From Pseudomonas sp. CFII64 (GTDB lineage Bacteria > Pseudomonadota > Gammaproteobacteria > Pseudomonadales > Pseudomonadaceae), in contig NZ_ATLO01000009.1 of assembly GCF_000416235.1 (NCBI RefSeq), positions 1-64,000 of the forward strand: a stretch of DNA of 64,000 bases, read 5' to 3'. The notes under the pieces were generated by a model. It searched no databases and had not been told where the DNA came from. It saw only the letters and a list, made by a program, of their open reading frames with translations. Below, piece after piece: positions 31,018-41,278 of the stretch. The position numbers were made by a program, and so were the translations under genes. How positions within the stretch are numbered: position 1 is the first letter of the stretch; every line of letters starts with the position of its first letter.

Positions 31018-31111
31018 CTTCCTGGCTGCGGCATACTCCCACCGGCTGTGCGATGGCGCCCGCTCGGGCACATTCGAAACTCGCCTGGCTTTAAATTTTT
31101 CGGGATCTTCC

Positions 31112-32836
31112 ATGCGCGCGCTTGTTCCACTGGCTCTGTCACTCCTAATCGCTGCCTGCGGTGACGGCGAACCGCTGTCCCCTCCCGACGCACGCCTGCC
31201 CGACGGCGGACGCTATCGCGGCGATGTGGTCAACGGCTTGCTGCAAGGCCAGGGACGAATCGATTACCCCAATGGCAGCTGGTACGCCGGGCAGTTTCAG
31301 AATGGCCAGTGGCATGGCCAGGGCGAATGGCACGCGAGCAATGGCGACGTCTATAAAGGTAGCTTCGCCAATGGCCTGTTCGATGGACACGGCACACTGA
31401 CCACCAGCGGCGGCAGTTATGTCGGCGGCTTCAAGCTGGGTCGGCGCGAAGGCGAAGGCACGCTCAAAGAAAAAGGCCTGACCTATCGCGGCGCATTCAA
31501 GGCTGACCAATACGACGGCCTGGGTCGCCTCGAACTCGATGATGGCAGCCAGTATCAAGGTCAGTTCTCCCGTGGCAAACCCAACGGCGAAGGCCAGCGC
31601 AGCGACGCCAGCGGCAACCAATTCAGCGGCAACTTCGTCAATGGTCAGCTGCAAGGCATCGGCAGCTTCAACAGCGCCGATGGCGATCAATACGTCGGCG
31701 GCTTCGTCAATAACCAACTCAACGGTCATGGCCGCTACGAAAACAGCGACGGCGACGTGTGGGTCGGGATGTTCAAGGACGGCGCGCTCAACGGCCGAGG
31801 TGAACTGATCGGCGCCGATGGCAGCCACTATGTTGGTGAATTCAGCGGCTGGAAATTCTCCGGGCAAGGTCGTCTGCGGCTGGTCGACGGCAGCACTTAC
31901 GTGGGCGAATTTGCCGATGACACTTATCAGGGCCAGGGCATTCTGACCTCCGCGCAAGGCACGGTGCAGAGCGGTTTCTGGGTCAACAGCCAGCGCGTGC
32001 GGGACGCTCAAGGCAAGCTGCTGCCGGATTCACTGGAAGTCGGCATGCTGGCTCAAGGCCCGCTGCTGGAAAAAGCCCTGGCCGCCGTGCCCGTTTCAAC
32101 ACCCGCTGTAGAGCTGTTCAGCTTGGTGGTGGGCGGCGACGGCAAGCAAAGTGTGTTCATGCGTGAGGCCGACTATGTCAGCAACCTGCTGGCCTCGCGC
32201 TTCGGTGCTTACGGGCAGATAAGCCTGGTCAACCATCGCGATCACATGATTGATCGGCCATTGGCAACCCGGGAAAACATCAGCCGCGCCATGCGCACCC
32301 TCGCGCAACGCAGCGGGCCGGAAGACCTGCTGTTCATTTACCTGACCAGTCACGGCACCCAGGATCACGAACTGGTGCTGGATCAGCCGCGCATCGAACT
32401 GGCGGATCTGCCCGCCGATGAGCTGGCAGCGGTCATGGCGCCCTTGAAAAACCGCGACAAGGTCGTGGTGATTTCGGCGTGCTATTCCGGCGGTTTCATT
32501 CCGGCCTTGAAAGACGAGCGCACGATGGTGATCACCGCATCCCGAGAAGACCGGGTGTCCTTCGGCTGCTCGGAAGAAGCGGACTTCACTTATTTCGGCG
32601 ACGCGCTGTTCGCCAAGGCGCTGGTCGCCACCGACGACCTGCAGCAAGCCTTCAACGCTGCAAAAGACATCGTCGCCGAGCGAGAAATCGCCGACAATTT
32701 CGACGCCTCGGAACCGCAGATCTGGGCGCCGAAAGGCGTCATTGCGCATTGGAACCTGCTGCGCAGGAGCCAGGCGGAACGTGCACTCAATACGGTATCG
32801 ACTCGCAAGGAAGCGAAGACCGTCGGCAGCCACTAA
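31112..32836 (+). CDS. MORN-repeat lipoprotein with C-terminal C13 (legumain/caspase-like) peptidase domain
   Basis: The product is 574 aa. A lipoprotein signal ends in LLIAAC at about residue 16. Residues about 28-300 carry some eleven MORN repeats of about 23 residues (patterns such as [16 protein letters not shown] and [16 protein letters not shown]). Residues about 325-555 form a peptidase C13-like domain with the His-Cys pair in [11 protein letters not shown] and [19 protein letters not shown] repeats bind lipids or act as beta-hairpin scaffolds. A surface- or periplasm-facing cysteine protease on a MORN stalk is a rare layout; substrate and role are unknown. An oxidoreductase gene follows 26 bases later. 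Confidence 0.88.
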   Translation: MRALVPLALSLLIAACGDGEPLSPPDARLPDGGRYRGDVVNGLLQGQGRIDYPNGSWYAGQFQNGQWHGQGEWHASNGDVYKGSFANGLFDGHGTLTTSGGSYVGGFKLGRREGEGTLKEKGLTYRGAFKADQYDGLGRLELDDGSQYQGQFSRGKPNGEGQRSDASGNQFSGNFVNGQLQGIGSFNSADGDQYVGGFVNNQLNGHGRYENSDGDVWVGMFKDGALNGRGELIGADGSHYVGEFSGWKFSGQGRLRLVDGSTYVGEFADDTYQGQGILTSAQGTVQSGFWVNSQRVRDAQGKLLPDSLEVGMLAQGPLLEKALAAVPVSTPAVELFSLVVGGDGKQSVFMREADYVSNLLASRFGAYGQISLVNHRDHMIDRPLATRENISRAMRTLAQRSGPEDLLFIYLTSHGTQDHELVLDQPRIELADLPADELAAVMAPLKNRDKVVVISACYSGGFIPALKDERTMVITASREDRVSFGCSEEADFTYFGDALFAKALVATDDLQQAFNAAKDIVAEREIADNFDASEPQIWAPKGVIAHWNLLRRSQAERALNTVSTRKEAKTVGSH

Positions 32837-32862
32837 GCTGTCGTCTATCAAGGGAGAATGCT

Positions 32863-33504
32863 ATGTACTTGACGCCGCAACACATCCTGCTCGCCGGTGC
32901 GACCGGCCTCACGGGCGAACACTTGCTGGATCGCCTGCTCAATGAACCCACGGTCACCCGCGTGCTGGCCCCGACCCGCCGACCTTTGGCCGAGCACCCG
33001 CGACTGGAAAACCCGGTCGGTGAATTGCCAACCCTGCTGCCGACGTTAAGCGGTCAGGTTGATATCGCTTTCTGTTGCCTGGGCAGCACCATCAAACAGG
33101 CCGGGTCGCAGGACGCATTTCGCGCCATTGATCTGGACATGGTGGTGGCTTTCGGCAAACGCGCCCGGGAAATGGGCGCGCGGCATTTGCTGGTGATCAG
33201 CGCCATCAATGCGGACCCAGGCTCCAGCGTGTTCTACACCCGCACCAAGGGTGAGATGGAGCTGGCGCTCAAGGCGCAGGACTGGCCGCAACTGACCATC
33301 GCCCGCCCTTCGCTGCTGGTGGGCAATCGCAATGAAACGCGCCTGGCCGAACAACTCGCCGCGCCCATCGCCAAGCTGATCCCCGGCAAATACGGCGCCA
33401 TCGAGGCCTGCAGCCTGGCGCGAGCGCTGTGGCGGCTAGCCCTGGAAGAACAATCCGGCGAGCGAGTCGTGGAGTCCGATGAGTTGAGGAAGTTGGGGAA
33501 GTAG
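32863..33504 (+). CDS. NAD(P)-binding oxidoreductase (atypical SDR, NmrA/YwnB-like)
   Basis: The product is 213 aa. A Rossmann nucleotide-binding motif is at the N-terminus ([19 protein letters not shown]), with [11 protein letters not shown] and [25 protein letters not shown] following; the Y-x3-K pair YTRTK is seen. This is the small nucleoside-diphosphate-sugar-epimerase-like family (yeast FMP52/human HTATIP2 type). The substrate is unknown. Start ATG 32863 has agggag 6 bases upstream. It may be co-transcribed with the MORN/C13 gene. Confidence 0.85.
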   Translation: MYLTPQHILLAGATGLTGEHLLDRLLNEPTVTRVLAPTRRPLAEHPRLENPVGELPTLLPTLSGQVDIAFCCLGSTIKQAGSQDAFRAIDLDMVVAFGKRAREMGARHLLVISAINADPGSSVFYTRTKGEMELALKAQDWPQLTIARPSLLVGNRNETRLAEQLAAPIAKLIPGKYGAIEACSLARALWRLALEEQSGERVVESDELRKLGK

Positions 33505-33542
33505 TGCAAACGCACGTCTCGCTCCAACAGGTGTTCAACAGC

Positions 33543-33827
33543 CTACAAACCACCCGTCGCCTGAAACCCAACTCCCAACGCGGTGAGCAGCGACAACGGC
33601 AGCAGCAGGGTATCAAGCACTGCGCTGCCGGGCAGATCGAGCCCCGGATAGCTCGGCGCCTCGGCACCGAAACGGTCCATCGCGCAGCAACCGCCCTGCA
33701 GCGCATACAAATCCAGCCGCGTCCCGGCGTACACCACCGGCGCGCCGGGCTGCGCGGCGTTGAGCGTGCGGGCGGTGGCGCAACCGGTCAGCGCCAGCGC
33801 CAGCGCAATCAGCAGCAGCTTATTCAT
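33543..33827 (-). CDS. YceK/YidQ-type small lipoprotein
   Basis: The product is 94 aa. The signal sequence [16 protein letters not shown] has a clean lipobox (LTGC). The mature part matches the YceK/YidQ (DUF1375) pattern: [38 protein letters not shown]. Function unknown. It overlaps the ubiX end by 8 bases and is the last gene of the mpl-ubiX unit. Confidence 0.85.
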   Translation of the reverse strand: MNKLLLIALALALTGCATARTLNAAQPGAPVVYAGTRLDLYALQGGCCAMDRFGAEAPSYPGLDLPGSAVLDTLLLPLSLLTALGVGFQATGGL

Positions 33828-34449
33828 CAGCGCTCAAGTGATGCTCGCCCCAACGCGGCAGCATGTCTTGCGGGATATTCAGCAGGTTGAGGATTCTGGC
33901 GACCACGAAGTCAATCAAGTCGTCGATGGTTTGTGGCTGATGATAAAAGCCGGGCGATGCCGGAAGAATCACCGCGCCCAGGTTCGACAGCTTGAGCATG
34001 TTCTCCAGATGGATGCTGGAAAACGGCGCTTCACGGGGCACCAGAATCAGCTGCCGACGCTCCTTGAGGGTTACATCCGCAGCCCGTTCGATCAGGTTAT
34101 TGCAGGCGCCGGTGGCAATCGCCGACAAAGTCCCGGTCGAGCACGGCACCACGACCATCGCAGCGGGTGAGCCCGAGCCCGAGGCCACGGGCGACATCCA
34201 GTCTTCCTTGCCATACACGCGAATCTGCCCGGCTGCCGCGCCGGTGTACTCGGTGAGGAACGCCTGCATCATGCTCGGTTTGGGCGGCAGCAAGACATCA
34301 GTCTCGGTGGCCATGACCAACTGCGCGGCCTTGGAAATCAGGAAGTGCACTTCGCGATCTTCGCGCACCAGACAATCCAGCAGGCGCAGGCCATATTGCG
34401 CGCCCGAAGCACCGGTCATGGCCACGGTGACGCGTTCCGGGCCGTTCAT
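33820..34449 (-). CDS. ubiX: Flavin prenyltransferase UbiX
   Basis: UbiX prenylates FMN to make the cofactor of UbiD, needed for ubiquinone synthesis. The product is 209 aa. Motifs: [20 protein letters not shown] (FMN site), [20 protein letters not shown] and the C-terminal [20 protein letters not shown]. The ATG at 34449 overlaps the mpl stop (ATGA), so start choice is clear; the longer upstream frame is only antisense-free read-through over mpl. Confidence 0.96.
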   Translation of the reverse strand: MNGPERVTVAMTGASGAQYGLRLLDCLVREDREVHFLISKAAQLVMATETDVLLPPKPSMMQAFLTEYTGAAAGQIRVYGKEDWMSPVASGSGSPAAMVVVPCSTGTLSAIATGACNNLIERAADVTLKERRQLILVPREAPFSSIHLENMLKLSNLGAVILPASPGFYHQPQTIDDLIDFVVARILNLLNIPQDMLPRWGEHHLSADE

Positions 34450-35795
34450 TGCAACGCCTCGGCCAGCTTGCCGTGCAGGCCGCCGAAGCCGCCGTTGCTC
34501 ATGATCACGATGTGCGTGCCCGGCTGCGCCTGGCTTTTCACCCGGGCAATAATCCCTTCCAGCGAATCGCAAACCACGGCGGGCACCGCACACAGCGCGG
34601 CGGTACCGGCCAGATCCCAGCCCAGATTGGCCGGGGCATACCACACCACTTGATCGGCTTGCTGCACGCTTTCCGGCAGGCCGTCGCGATGGGCACCGAG
34701 CTTCATGGAGTTGGAGCGTGGCTCGATGATCGCGATCAGTGGCGCATCGCCAATTTTCTTGCGCAGGCCATCCAGGGTGGTGGCGATAGCGGTCGGATGG
34801 TGGGCGAAGTCGTCATAAATGGTGATGCCGCGCACTTCGGCGACCTTCTCCATGCGTCGCTTGACGCTTTTGAACGCGCTCAAGGCGTCAACGCCCATGG
34901 CTGGCACGACGCCAACATGGCGCGCAGCGGCCAGGGTTGCCAGGGCGTTGGCCACGTTGTGCTGGCCAGTCATGTCCCACTCGACCACGCCTTGCAGCTG
35001 GCCTTCGAAAAGCACTTCAAAGCGCGAACCGTCTTCGCTGAGCAAGCGCGCCTGCCACTGGCCGTTCTGACCGGTGGTTTGTACCGGCGTCCAGCAACCC
35101 ATCTGAATGACCCGCGTCAGCGCCGGTTCAGTGGTGGGATGAATCACCAGGCCTTCACTTGGAATGGTGCGCACCAAGTGATGGAACTGCCGCTCGATGG
35201 CAGGCAGATCGGGAAAGATGTCGGCATGATCGAACTCAAGGTTATTGAGGATCGCGGTGCGCGGGCGGTAATGCACGAACTTGGAACGCTTGTCGAAAAA
35301 TGCGCTGTCGTATTCGTCGGCTTCCACCACAAAAAAAGGCGTGCCACCCAGACGGGCCGACACCGCGAAATTCTGCGGTACGCCGCCAATCAGGAACCCA
35401 GGGCTCATGCCCGCGTGCTCCAGCACCCAGGCCAGCATGCTGCTGGTGGTGGTTTTGCCATGCGTGCCGGCAACCGCCAGCACCCAGCGACCTTGCAGCA
35501 CGTGATCGGCGAGCCATTGCGGGCCGGACACGTAAGGCAGGCCTTTATTCAGCACGTACTCGACCGCCGGATTGCCCCGCGACAGCGCGTTGCCAATCAC
35601 CACCAGATCAGGTGCGGGGTCGAGCTGCTCCGGGCCGTAACCCTGAGTCAGTTCGATGCCTTGAGCCTGCAATTGCGTGCTCATCGGCGGATAGACATTG
35701 GCGTCGGAGCCGGTGACCCGATGGCCCAACTCTTTGGCGAGCACCGCCAGCGAACCCATGAAAGTGCCGCAAATACCAAGGATATGAATATGCAT
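34446..35795 (-). CDS. mpl: UDP-N-acetylmuramate:L-alanyl-gamma-D-glutamyl-meso-diaminopimelate ligase
   Basis: Mpl re-attaches recycled murein tripeptide to UDP-MurNAc. The product is 449 aa, a Mur ligase: [20 protein letters not shown] at the N-terminus, ATP-binding [18 protein letters not shown] (about residues 105-122), [15 protein letters not shown] and the C-terminal [11 protein letters not shown]. The ATG at 35795 has aagagg 5 bases before it. ubiX and a small lipoprotein follow with overlaps. Confidence 0.97.
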   Translation of the reverse strand: MHIHILGICGTFMGSLAVLAKELGHRVTGSDANVYPPMSTQLQAQGIELTQGYGPEQLDPAPDLVVIGNALSRGNPAVEYVLNKGLPYVSGPQWLADHVLQGRWVLAVAGTHGKTTTSSMLAWVLEHAGMSPGFLIGGVPQNFAVSARLGGTPFFVVEADEYDSAFFDKRSKFVHYRPRTAILNNLEFDHADIFPDLPAIERQFHHLVRTIPSEGLVIHPTTEPALTRVIQMGCWTPVQTTGQNGQWQARLLSEDGSRFEVLFEGQLQGVVEWDMTGQHNVANALATLAAARHVGVVPAMGVDALSAFKSVKRRMEKVAEVRGITIYDDFAHHPTAIATTLDGLRKKIGDAPLIAIIEPRSNSMKLGAHRDGLPESVQQADQVVWYAPANLGWDLAGTAALCAVPAVVCDSLEGIIARVKSQAQPGTHIVIMSNGGFGGLHGKLAEALQ

Positions 35796-35934
35796 GACCA
35801 CCTCTTAAAACATCCGCGCAGGTTAGCTCAGGGGCGGTGAAATGGCACTTAGTGTTTGTGAAGGGCAGATTCCGATCCATTAATGAAATGCGTCCCGTTG
35901 GAGCGAGCATTTCAATTCAATGGCCATGCGTTGT

Positions 35935-37845
35935 TCACCGCGCAATCCCATGCTTGCGCAATTTTCGATACAACGTATTACGGCTGATCCCCAGCTGCCG
36001 GGCGCTGTGGGTCATGTGCCAGCGGTGGGACTCAAGCGTCGAGATCAACGCGCTGCGCTCGGCGTCTTCCAGCGGATGCTCAGCCACTGACAGCGCCACG
36101 ACCGGCGCAGCGCCAAGACGAATGGCCGCTGGAAGATCGTCAAAACCGATCCGGTTCTCTTCACACAACGCAGCCAGCGTACGCAACACCGTGCGCAACT
36201 GCCTGACGTTACCCGGCCAGGCGAAACCCAATAACGCCTTACGCGCTTCGCCGTCTATGGTCAGGCGCTGCCCGGCAGACTCTTGAGTCAGCAGGAAATC
36301 CAGCAACTGCGACTTGTCGCTGCGCTCCCGCAAGGCCGGCAACGCCACTTCCAGCCCATTGAGCCGGTAATACAAATCCTCACGAAAGCTGCCATCGGAA
36401 ACGCGCTCCAGCAAATTCCGGTGGGTCGCGCTGATAATTCGTACATCCACCGCTTGAGGTTCGCCGCCAATCGGCACCACCAGGCGATCTTCCAGCACCC
36501 GCAGCAAACGGGTTTGCAGGGCCAGCGGCATGTCGCCGATTTCATCGAGGAACAACGTCCCGCCGTCCGCCTGCTGCAGCTTGCCGCGCATGCCTTCCTT
36601 GCGCGCGCCGGTAAAGCTGCCGCCGCGATAGCCGAACAGTTCGCTTTCGATGAGGCTTTCCGGGATTGCTGCGCAGTTCAGCGCGACGAACGCCTTGCTC
36701 GAACGCAGGCTGGCCTGATGCACGGCCTTGGCGAAGGCTTCCTTCCCGGAGCCGGTTTCGCCATTGATCAACAACGGTACGTCGCGCTCGAAGACCCGCA
36801 GCGCGCGGCGAAAATCGTTCTGCAATGCCTCATCGCCCAGGCAAATGCCGCTGGGCGGGAGAGCTTGGGTCGCGGGCTGGACCACCCGTGCCGTCGGGCC
36901 CTTTGCCGTGCGGGGCAGTTGCCCACGCAAGGCGGCGAAGAATCCGCGGCCGTCGCGAGTGCGCAGCGGCCAACGGGTATGTGCCTCAGGATTGGCGCGC
37001 CCCAACAGTTCACTGAGTGAACAGTCAAAAAACATCTCCACCGGCTGGCCCAGCAGTTGACTGCGACCCAGGCCCAGCAGGTTCAAGGCACTTTGATTCA
37101 GGGCGCTGATGCGGCCTTCGCCATCGAACGCCAGCAGCCCTTCGCTGAACAGCCCGACCGATTCGGATTGCACGTGAAAGCGCAGCAACCACTGATCTTC
37201 GAAGTGATGCCGGAAATAGCTGCTCTCGATGAGTTTCGCCGACAGATTGACCAGCGCCATGGTGTGGAACTGGCTTTGCCGCGACACATCATCGCGCGCC
37301 GAGGACACGTCGAGAACAGCCAGCAAATCGCCATGAGGATCGAAAACCGGACTGGCCGAACACGTCAGGCCGGTATGACGGCCACGAAAATGTTCGTCGC
37401 GATGAATGGTCAACGGCTGGCGCTCTACTAAACAGGTGCCGATGCCATTGGTGCCTTCGCACGCCTCGCTCCAGTCAGCGCCCAGCCACAACCCGGCCCG
37501 CTCGAAAACCGTACGCTCGGCAGGCGCGGTGACGCAGTTGAGGATCACGCCGCGCGCATCGGTCAGCAGCACGGCGTGGCCGTCCGCCAACTGCTGATGC
37601 AGGCTGCTCATTTCCTGACCGGCGACGCTCAGCACTTGCTGCAAACGCTGGCGGCTTTCCAATACGCGATCATGTTCGAGCACCACCGGCGCGTTGGCGT
37701 GCGCGGGGTCGAGATGGTAATCGTCCAGGCAACGCAGCCAGGAACGGACGATGGACGGATCGCTGCCAGGGCCGCGCAATTGCGCCTCGCCTTTGGCGAC
37801 CGTCAGGACTTGTTGCGCGTGCCGGGTCAGATGATTGCTGTGCAC
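35935..37845 (-). CDS. Sigma-54-dependent activator, AcoR family
   Basis: The product is 636 aa. Order of domains: N-terminal GAF-like sensor (about 70-215, LLTDARGVILNCV ... EGTNGIGTCLVE), PAS-like (about 225-300), AAA+ sigma-54 interaction domain (about 335-560; Walker A GETGSGKE, GAFTGA loop seen as GSFTGARKEG, Walker B LDEIGDMP) and a C-terminal Fis-type helix-turn-helix (ARQLGISRNTLYRKLRKHG). AcoR regulators switch on acetoin, alcohol or aldehyde dissimilation genes. It is divergent from an aldehyde dehydrogenase with a sigma-54 promoter, its likely target. Confidence 0.93.
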   Translation of the reverse strand: MHSNHLTRHAQQVLTVAKGEAQLRGPGSDPSIVRSWLRCLDDYHLDPAHANAPVVLEHDRVLESRQRLQQVLSVAGQEMSSLHQQLADGHAVLLTDARGVILNCVTAPAERTVFERAGLWLGADWSEACEGTNGIGTCLVERQPLTIHRDEHFRGRHTGLTCSASPVFDPHGDLLAVLDVSSARDDVSRQSQFHTMALVNLSAKLIESSYFRHHFEDQWLLRFHVQSESVGLFSEGLLAFDGEGRISALNQSALNLLGLGRSQLLGQPVEMFFDCSLSELLGRANPEAHTRWPLRTRDGRGFFAALRGQLPRTAKGPTARVVQPATQALPPSGICLGDEALQNDFRRALRVFERDVPLLINGETGSGKEAFAKAVHQASLRSSKAFVALNCAAIPESLIESELFGYRGGSFTGARKEGMRGKLQQADGGTLFLDEIGDMPLALQTRLLRVLEDRLVVPIGGEPQAVDVRIISATHRNLLERVSDGSFREDLYYRLNGLEVALPALRERSDKSQLLDFLLTQESAGQRLTIDGEARKALLGFAWPGNVRQLRTVLRTLAALCEENRIGFDDLPAAIRLGAAPVVALSVAEHPLEDAERSALISTLESHRWHMTHSARQLGISRNTLYRKLRKHGIAR

Positions 37846-37957
37846 TTTTTATTGTTCTCCACTTTTGTATTTTTCATGGGAGTTACCGCCCAGCATCCTC
37901 CTGCGCGTAAGCCTTTGCAATCGCGTCGCCATCAACGTCAGCCGGACGTATCGAATC

Positions 37958-37972
37958 TGGCACAAAGTGTCA
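37958..37972. promoter_or_regulatory. Candidate activator-binding palindrome (UAS)
   Basis: tggcac-aaa-gtgtca is a 6-3-6 palindrome with one mismatched pair, 90-105 bases upstream of the sigma-54 promoter at 38062. A further tggcac half-site lies at about 37992. Distance and symmetry fit an enhancer site for the divergently coded AcoR-type activator; binding is inferred. Confidence 0.5.
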
Positions 37973-38061
37973 CGCACCCCTGCGCCACGGGTGGCACAGC
38001 GCGATCCCAACACCTGCCGTTCATCCTTGCACAAGCCGCTAAATCAGTGCTTTGCACGCAG

Positions 38062-38076
38062 TGGCCCGCCCTTTGC
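38062..38076 (+). promoter_or_regulatory. Sigma-54 (-24/-12) promoter of the aldehyde dehydrogenase gene
   Basis: tggcccgccctttgct matches the sigma-54 consensus TGGCACG-N4-TTGCT closely: GG and GC are separated by exactly 10 bases. It lies 84 bases before the ATG at 38160 and downstream of a divergently coded sigma-54-dependent activator, so I regard it as real. Confidence 0.85.
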
Positions 38077-38159
38077 TCTACGCTTTAACAAGTGCAACCG
38101 CGCGTTGTCACCCCGCTTCGTCGCAGCTCCCCCAACAACAAGAATCAGGAGATAACACC

Positions 38160-39680
38160 ATGCGTTACGCACATCCCGGTACCGAAGGCGCTCTGGTCAA
38201 CTTCAAGGAGCGTTACGGTAACTTCATCGGCGGCGAGTTCGTGGCCCCGGTCAAGGGTCAATATTTCACCAACACTTCGCCGGTCACCGGCAAGCCGATT
38301 GCTGAATTCCCGCGTTCCACTGCCGAAGACATCGAAAAAGCCCTGGATGCCGCGCATGCCGCATCCGAAGCCTGGGGCTCAACCTCCGTGCAGGCTCGCT
38401 CCCTGGCCCTGCTGAAAATCGCCGACCGCATCGAGCAAAACCTCGAAGTCCTGGCCATTACCGAAACCTGGGACAACGGCAAGGCCGTCCGCGAAACCCT
38501 GAACGCCGATATCCCGCTGGCCGTTGACCACTTCCGCTACTTCGCTGGCGTACTGCGTGCCCAGGAAGGCAGCGCCGCAGAAATCGACGGCAACACCGTC
38601 GCGTATCACATCCATGAACCGCTGGGCGTGGTCGGTCAGATCATCCCGTGGAACTTCCCGATCCTGATGGCTGCCTGGAAACTCGCGCCAGCCCTGGCTG
38701 CGGGTAACTGCGTGGTGCTCAAGCCCGCCGAACAAACGCCGCTGGGCATCACCGTGCTGATGGAACTGATCGGCGACCTGCTGCCGCCCGGTGTTCTGAA
38801 CGTCGTTCAAGGCTACGGCCGCGAAGCTGGCGAAGCGCTGGCCAGCAGCAAACGGATTGCCAAGATCGCCTTCACCGGTTCGACGCCGGTTGGCTCGCAC
38901 ATCATGAGTCTGGCGGCCGCCAACATCATCCCGTCCACCGTGGAACTGGGCGGCAAATCGCCGAACATCTTCTTCGAAGACATCATGAGCGCCGAGCCTG
39001 AGTTCATCGACAAAGCCGCTGAAGGCATCGTGCTGGCATTCTTCAACCAGGGCGAAGTCTGCACCTGCCCATCCCGCGCACTGATTCAGGAATCCATCTA
39101 TCCGCAGTTCATGGAAGTCGTGATGCAGAAGGTGCTGAAGATCAAGCGTGGCGACCCGCTGGACACCGAAACCATGGTCGGCGCCCAGGCTTCGCAGCAG
39201 CAATTCGACAAGATTCTTTCTTACCTGGAAATCGCTCAGGGCGAAGGCGCCGAGCTGCTGACGGGCGGTAAGGTCGAAAAACTGGAAGGCGACATGGCGA
39301 CGGGTTACTACATCCAGCCGACCTTGCTCAAAGGCAACAACAAAATGCGGGTGTTCCAGGAAGAAATCTTCGGTCCGGTGGTCAGCGTCACGACCTTCAA
39401 GGACGAAGCCGAAGCCCTGGCCATCGCCAACGATACCGAGTTCGGCCTGGGTGCCGGTCTGTGGACTCGCGACATCAACCGCGCCTACCGCGTCGGCCGC
39501 GCAATCAAAGCCGGTCGCGTCTGGACCAACTGCTACCACCTATACCCGGCGCACGCCGCGTTCGGTGGCTACAAGAAGTCCGGCGTTGGCCGCGAAACCC
39601 ACAAAGTCGCGCTTGAGCACTACCAGCAGACCAAAAACCTGCTGGTGAGCTACGACATCAACCCGTTGGGCTTCTTCTAA
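38160..39680 (+). CDS. NAD-dependent aldehyde dehydrogenase (ExaC/AcoD type)
   Basis: The product is 506 aa, the size of P. aeruginosa ExaC, which oxidises acetaldehyde in ethanol catabolism. Motifs: [20 protein letters not shown], the catalytic Glu in [12 protein letters not shown] and the catalytic Cys in [15 protein letters not shown] at about residue 302, with the neighbouring second cysteine typical of this group. The ATG at 38160 follows caggaga; an upstream in-frame ATG (38052) would lie before the sigma-54 promoter and is rejected. Regulation is probably by the divergent AcoR-type protein. Confidence 0.95.
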   Translation: MRYAHPGTEGALVNFKERYGNFIGGEFVAPVKGQYFTNTSPVTGKPIAEFPRSTAEDIEKALDAAHAASEAWGSTSVQARSLALLKIADRIEQNLEVLAITETWDNGKAVRETLNADIPLAVDHFRYFAGVLRAQEGSAAEIDGNTVAYHIHEPLGVVGQIIPWNFPILMAAWKLAPALAAGNCVVLKPAEQTPLGITVLMELIGDLLPPGVLNVVQGYGREAGEALASSKRIAKIAFTGSTPVGSHIMSLAAANIIPSTVELGGKSPNIFFEDIMSAEPEFIDKAAEGIVLAFFNQGEVCTCPSRALIQESIYPQFMEVVMQKVLKIKRGDPLDTETMVGAQASQQQFDKILSYLEIAQGEGAELLTGGKVEKLEGDMATGYYIQPTLLKGNNKMRVFQEEIFGPVVSVTTFKDEAEALAIANDTEFGLGAGLWTRDINRAYRVGRAIKAGRVWTNCYHLYPAHAAFGGYKKSGVGRETHKVALEHYQQTKNLLVSYDINPLGFF

Positions 39681-39695
39681 ACCCGGCGGCTTGAC

Positions 39696-39730
39696 CACCA
39701 ATGGCCTCTTCGGAGGCCATTGGTGTTTCT
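39696..39730 (+). terminator. Intrinsic terminator after the aldehyde dehydrogenase
   Basis: caccaatggcctc-ttcg-gaggccattggtg is a perfect 13-bp stem with a stable ttcg tetraloop, 15 bases after the stop, followed by tttct. Confidence 0.9.
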
Positions 39731-39860
39731 GGAGCAGCATCTGCTTTACTTCAAATCATTAGATTGCGCTTTCTAAAGGCGTTAGGCAGCATCGGCTCAA
39801 CACCCGATCGAACCGTTCGTCACCGTCCCGGTATTTGCCCTAAGTGAAGTTGAGGCCACC

Positions 39861-40319
39861 ATGCGGATCATCAAAGCCACGCTGGAACATCTGGACCTGC
39901 TCTGCCCATTGTTCGTCAAATACCGCGAGTTCTACGGCGAACATCCTTTCCCGGAATCTTCACGCAGCTTCCTGGAAAAACGCCTGCGCCGTGACGAGTC
40001 AGTGATCTATCTTGCGCTGCCGGACGACGATGACAGCAAGCTGCTGGGCTTCTGCCAGCTTTATCCGAGCTACTCCTCGCTGTCCCTCAAACGTGTCTGG
40101 ATCCTCAACGACATCTACGTCGCCGAGGACGCCCGTCGCCAACTGGTCGCGGACCATTTGATGAGAAGCGCGAAAAAAATGGCCAAGGAATCCCAGGCCG
40201 TGCGCATGCGGGTGTCCACCAGCAGCAACAATGAAGTCGCGCAGAAAGTCTACGAATCCATCGGCTTTCGCGAAGACAAGGAATTCAAGAACTACGTGCT
40301 GCCGATCAATGGGGATTGA
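39861..40319 (+). CDS. GNAT-family N-acetyltransferase
   Basis: The product is 152 aa with a single GNAT fold. The acetyl-CoA-binding region follows the strand VWILNDIYVAEDARRQLVADHLM, and the C-terminal NEVAQKVYESIGFREDKEFKNY is characteristic. The substrate is unknown. Codon use fits the core genome. A REP pair follows its stop. Confidence 0.85.
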   Translation: MRIIKATLEHLDLLCPLFVKYREFYGEHPFPESSRSFLEKRLRRDESVIYLALPDDDDSKLLGFCQLYPSYSSLSLKRVWILNDIYVAEDARRQLVADHLMRSAKKMAKESQAVRMRVSTSSNNEVAQKVYESIGFREDKEFKNYVLPINGD

Positions 40320-40348
40320 GCCGATCGCACGTCAAACGCGGAACCGGC

Positions 40349-40450
40349 AGGAGGGGACTTGTCCCCGAAGGCGGTGGTCCATGCGACGATAGAACCCGAA
40401 CATTTAGCGTTGCTTGATCTGACGCCTTCGGGGACAAGTCCCCTCCTACC
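40349..40450. repeat. REP-like inverted pair, ggggacttgtcccc family
   Basis: caggaggggacttgtccccgaag at the left and cttcggggacaagtcccctcctac at the right are inverted copies about 55 bases apart; each contains ggggacttgtcccc, a 6-bp hairpin with a 2-base centre. The remaining gap to 40627 shows no gene. The right-hand arm of the pair at 62722-62815 is the same sequence. Confidence 0.88.
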
Positions 40451-40627
40451 GACTGCCTATGACGGCATCCTGGACAAATCCAGTCACACAAATACGCGCC
40501 GCGTTCCAGGCAGAACGTCGGTCATCGCCCCCTCACGCATTTCTCCCTCTATAATCGCGCCCTGATTACCCTCAGCAGTTTCTTCCGCACGTGACCCGGC
40601 CGTGGGTCAGCTACACAGGCGCCTTAC

Positions 40628-41275
40628 ATGGATTTCAACCCGCTCGACCTCATTCTTCACCTGGATGTCTATCTGGACCTCCTGGTCACCCACTACGGCA
40701 CCTGGGTTTACGCGATCCTGTTCCTGGTGATTTTCTGCGAAACCGGCCTGGTGGTCATGCCCTTCCTGCCCGGCGACTCGCTGCTGTTCATCGCCGGCGC
40801 GGTGGCTGCCGGTGGTGGTATGGACCCGGTTCTGCTGGGCGGGCTGCTGATGTTCGCCGCGATAATCGGCGACAGCACCAACTACATCATCGGCCGCACC
40901 GCTGGCGAACGGCTGTTCAGCAATCCGAAGTCGAAGATCTTCCGCCGGGACTATCTGGAGCGCACCCACGAGTTCTACGAGCGCCATGGCGGCAAGACCG
41001 TAACGCTGGCACGCTTTCTGCCGATCATCCGCACCTTCGCCCCGTTCGTGGCCGGCGTTGGCAAAATGCATTACCCGCGCTTCCTGGGCTTCAGCGTGCT
41101 GGGCTCGGTGCTGTGGGTTGGCAGCCTGGTCACGCTCGGTTATTTCTTCGGCAACGTGCCCTTTATCAAGAAAAACCTGTCTGTGCTGGTGCTGGCAATC
41201 ATCCTGCTGTCGCTGCTGCCGATGATTGTGGGCGTGGTCCGCAGCCGCATGGCCCGCTCAGCCGACGCCCGCTAG
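40628..41275 (+). CDS. DedA-family membrane protein
   Basis: The product is 215 aa with about five membrane segments. DedA/VTT motifs: ILFLVIFCETGLVVMPFLPGDSLLF, GDSTNYIIGRTAGERLF and ARFLPIIRTFAPFVAGVGKM. The acidic and arginine residues needed in E. coli DedA proteins (E in FCETG, R in GR and in LARFLPIIRTF) are kept. The family is implicated in undecaprenyl phosphate or phospholipid translocation. mtfA starts 3 bases after the stop. This is the second DedA domain of the window (see 27290-28606). Confidence 0.92.
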   Translation: MDFNPLDLILHLDVYLDLLVTHYGTWVYAILFLVIFCETGLVVMPFLPGDSLLFIAGAVAAGGGMDPVLLGGLLMFAAIIGDSTNYIIGRTAGERLFSNPKSKIFRRDYLERTHEFYERHGGKTVTLARFLPIIRTFAPFVAGVGKMHYPRFLGFSVLGSVLWVGSLVTLGYFFGNVPFIKKNLSVLVLAIILLSLLPMIVGVVRSRMARSADAR

Positions 41276-41278
41276 ACG

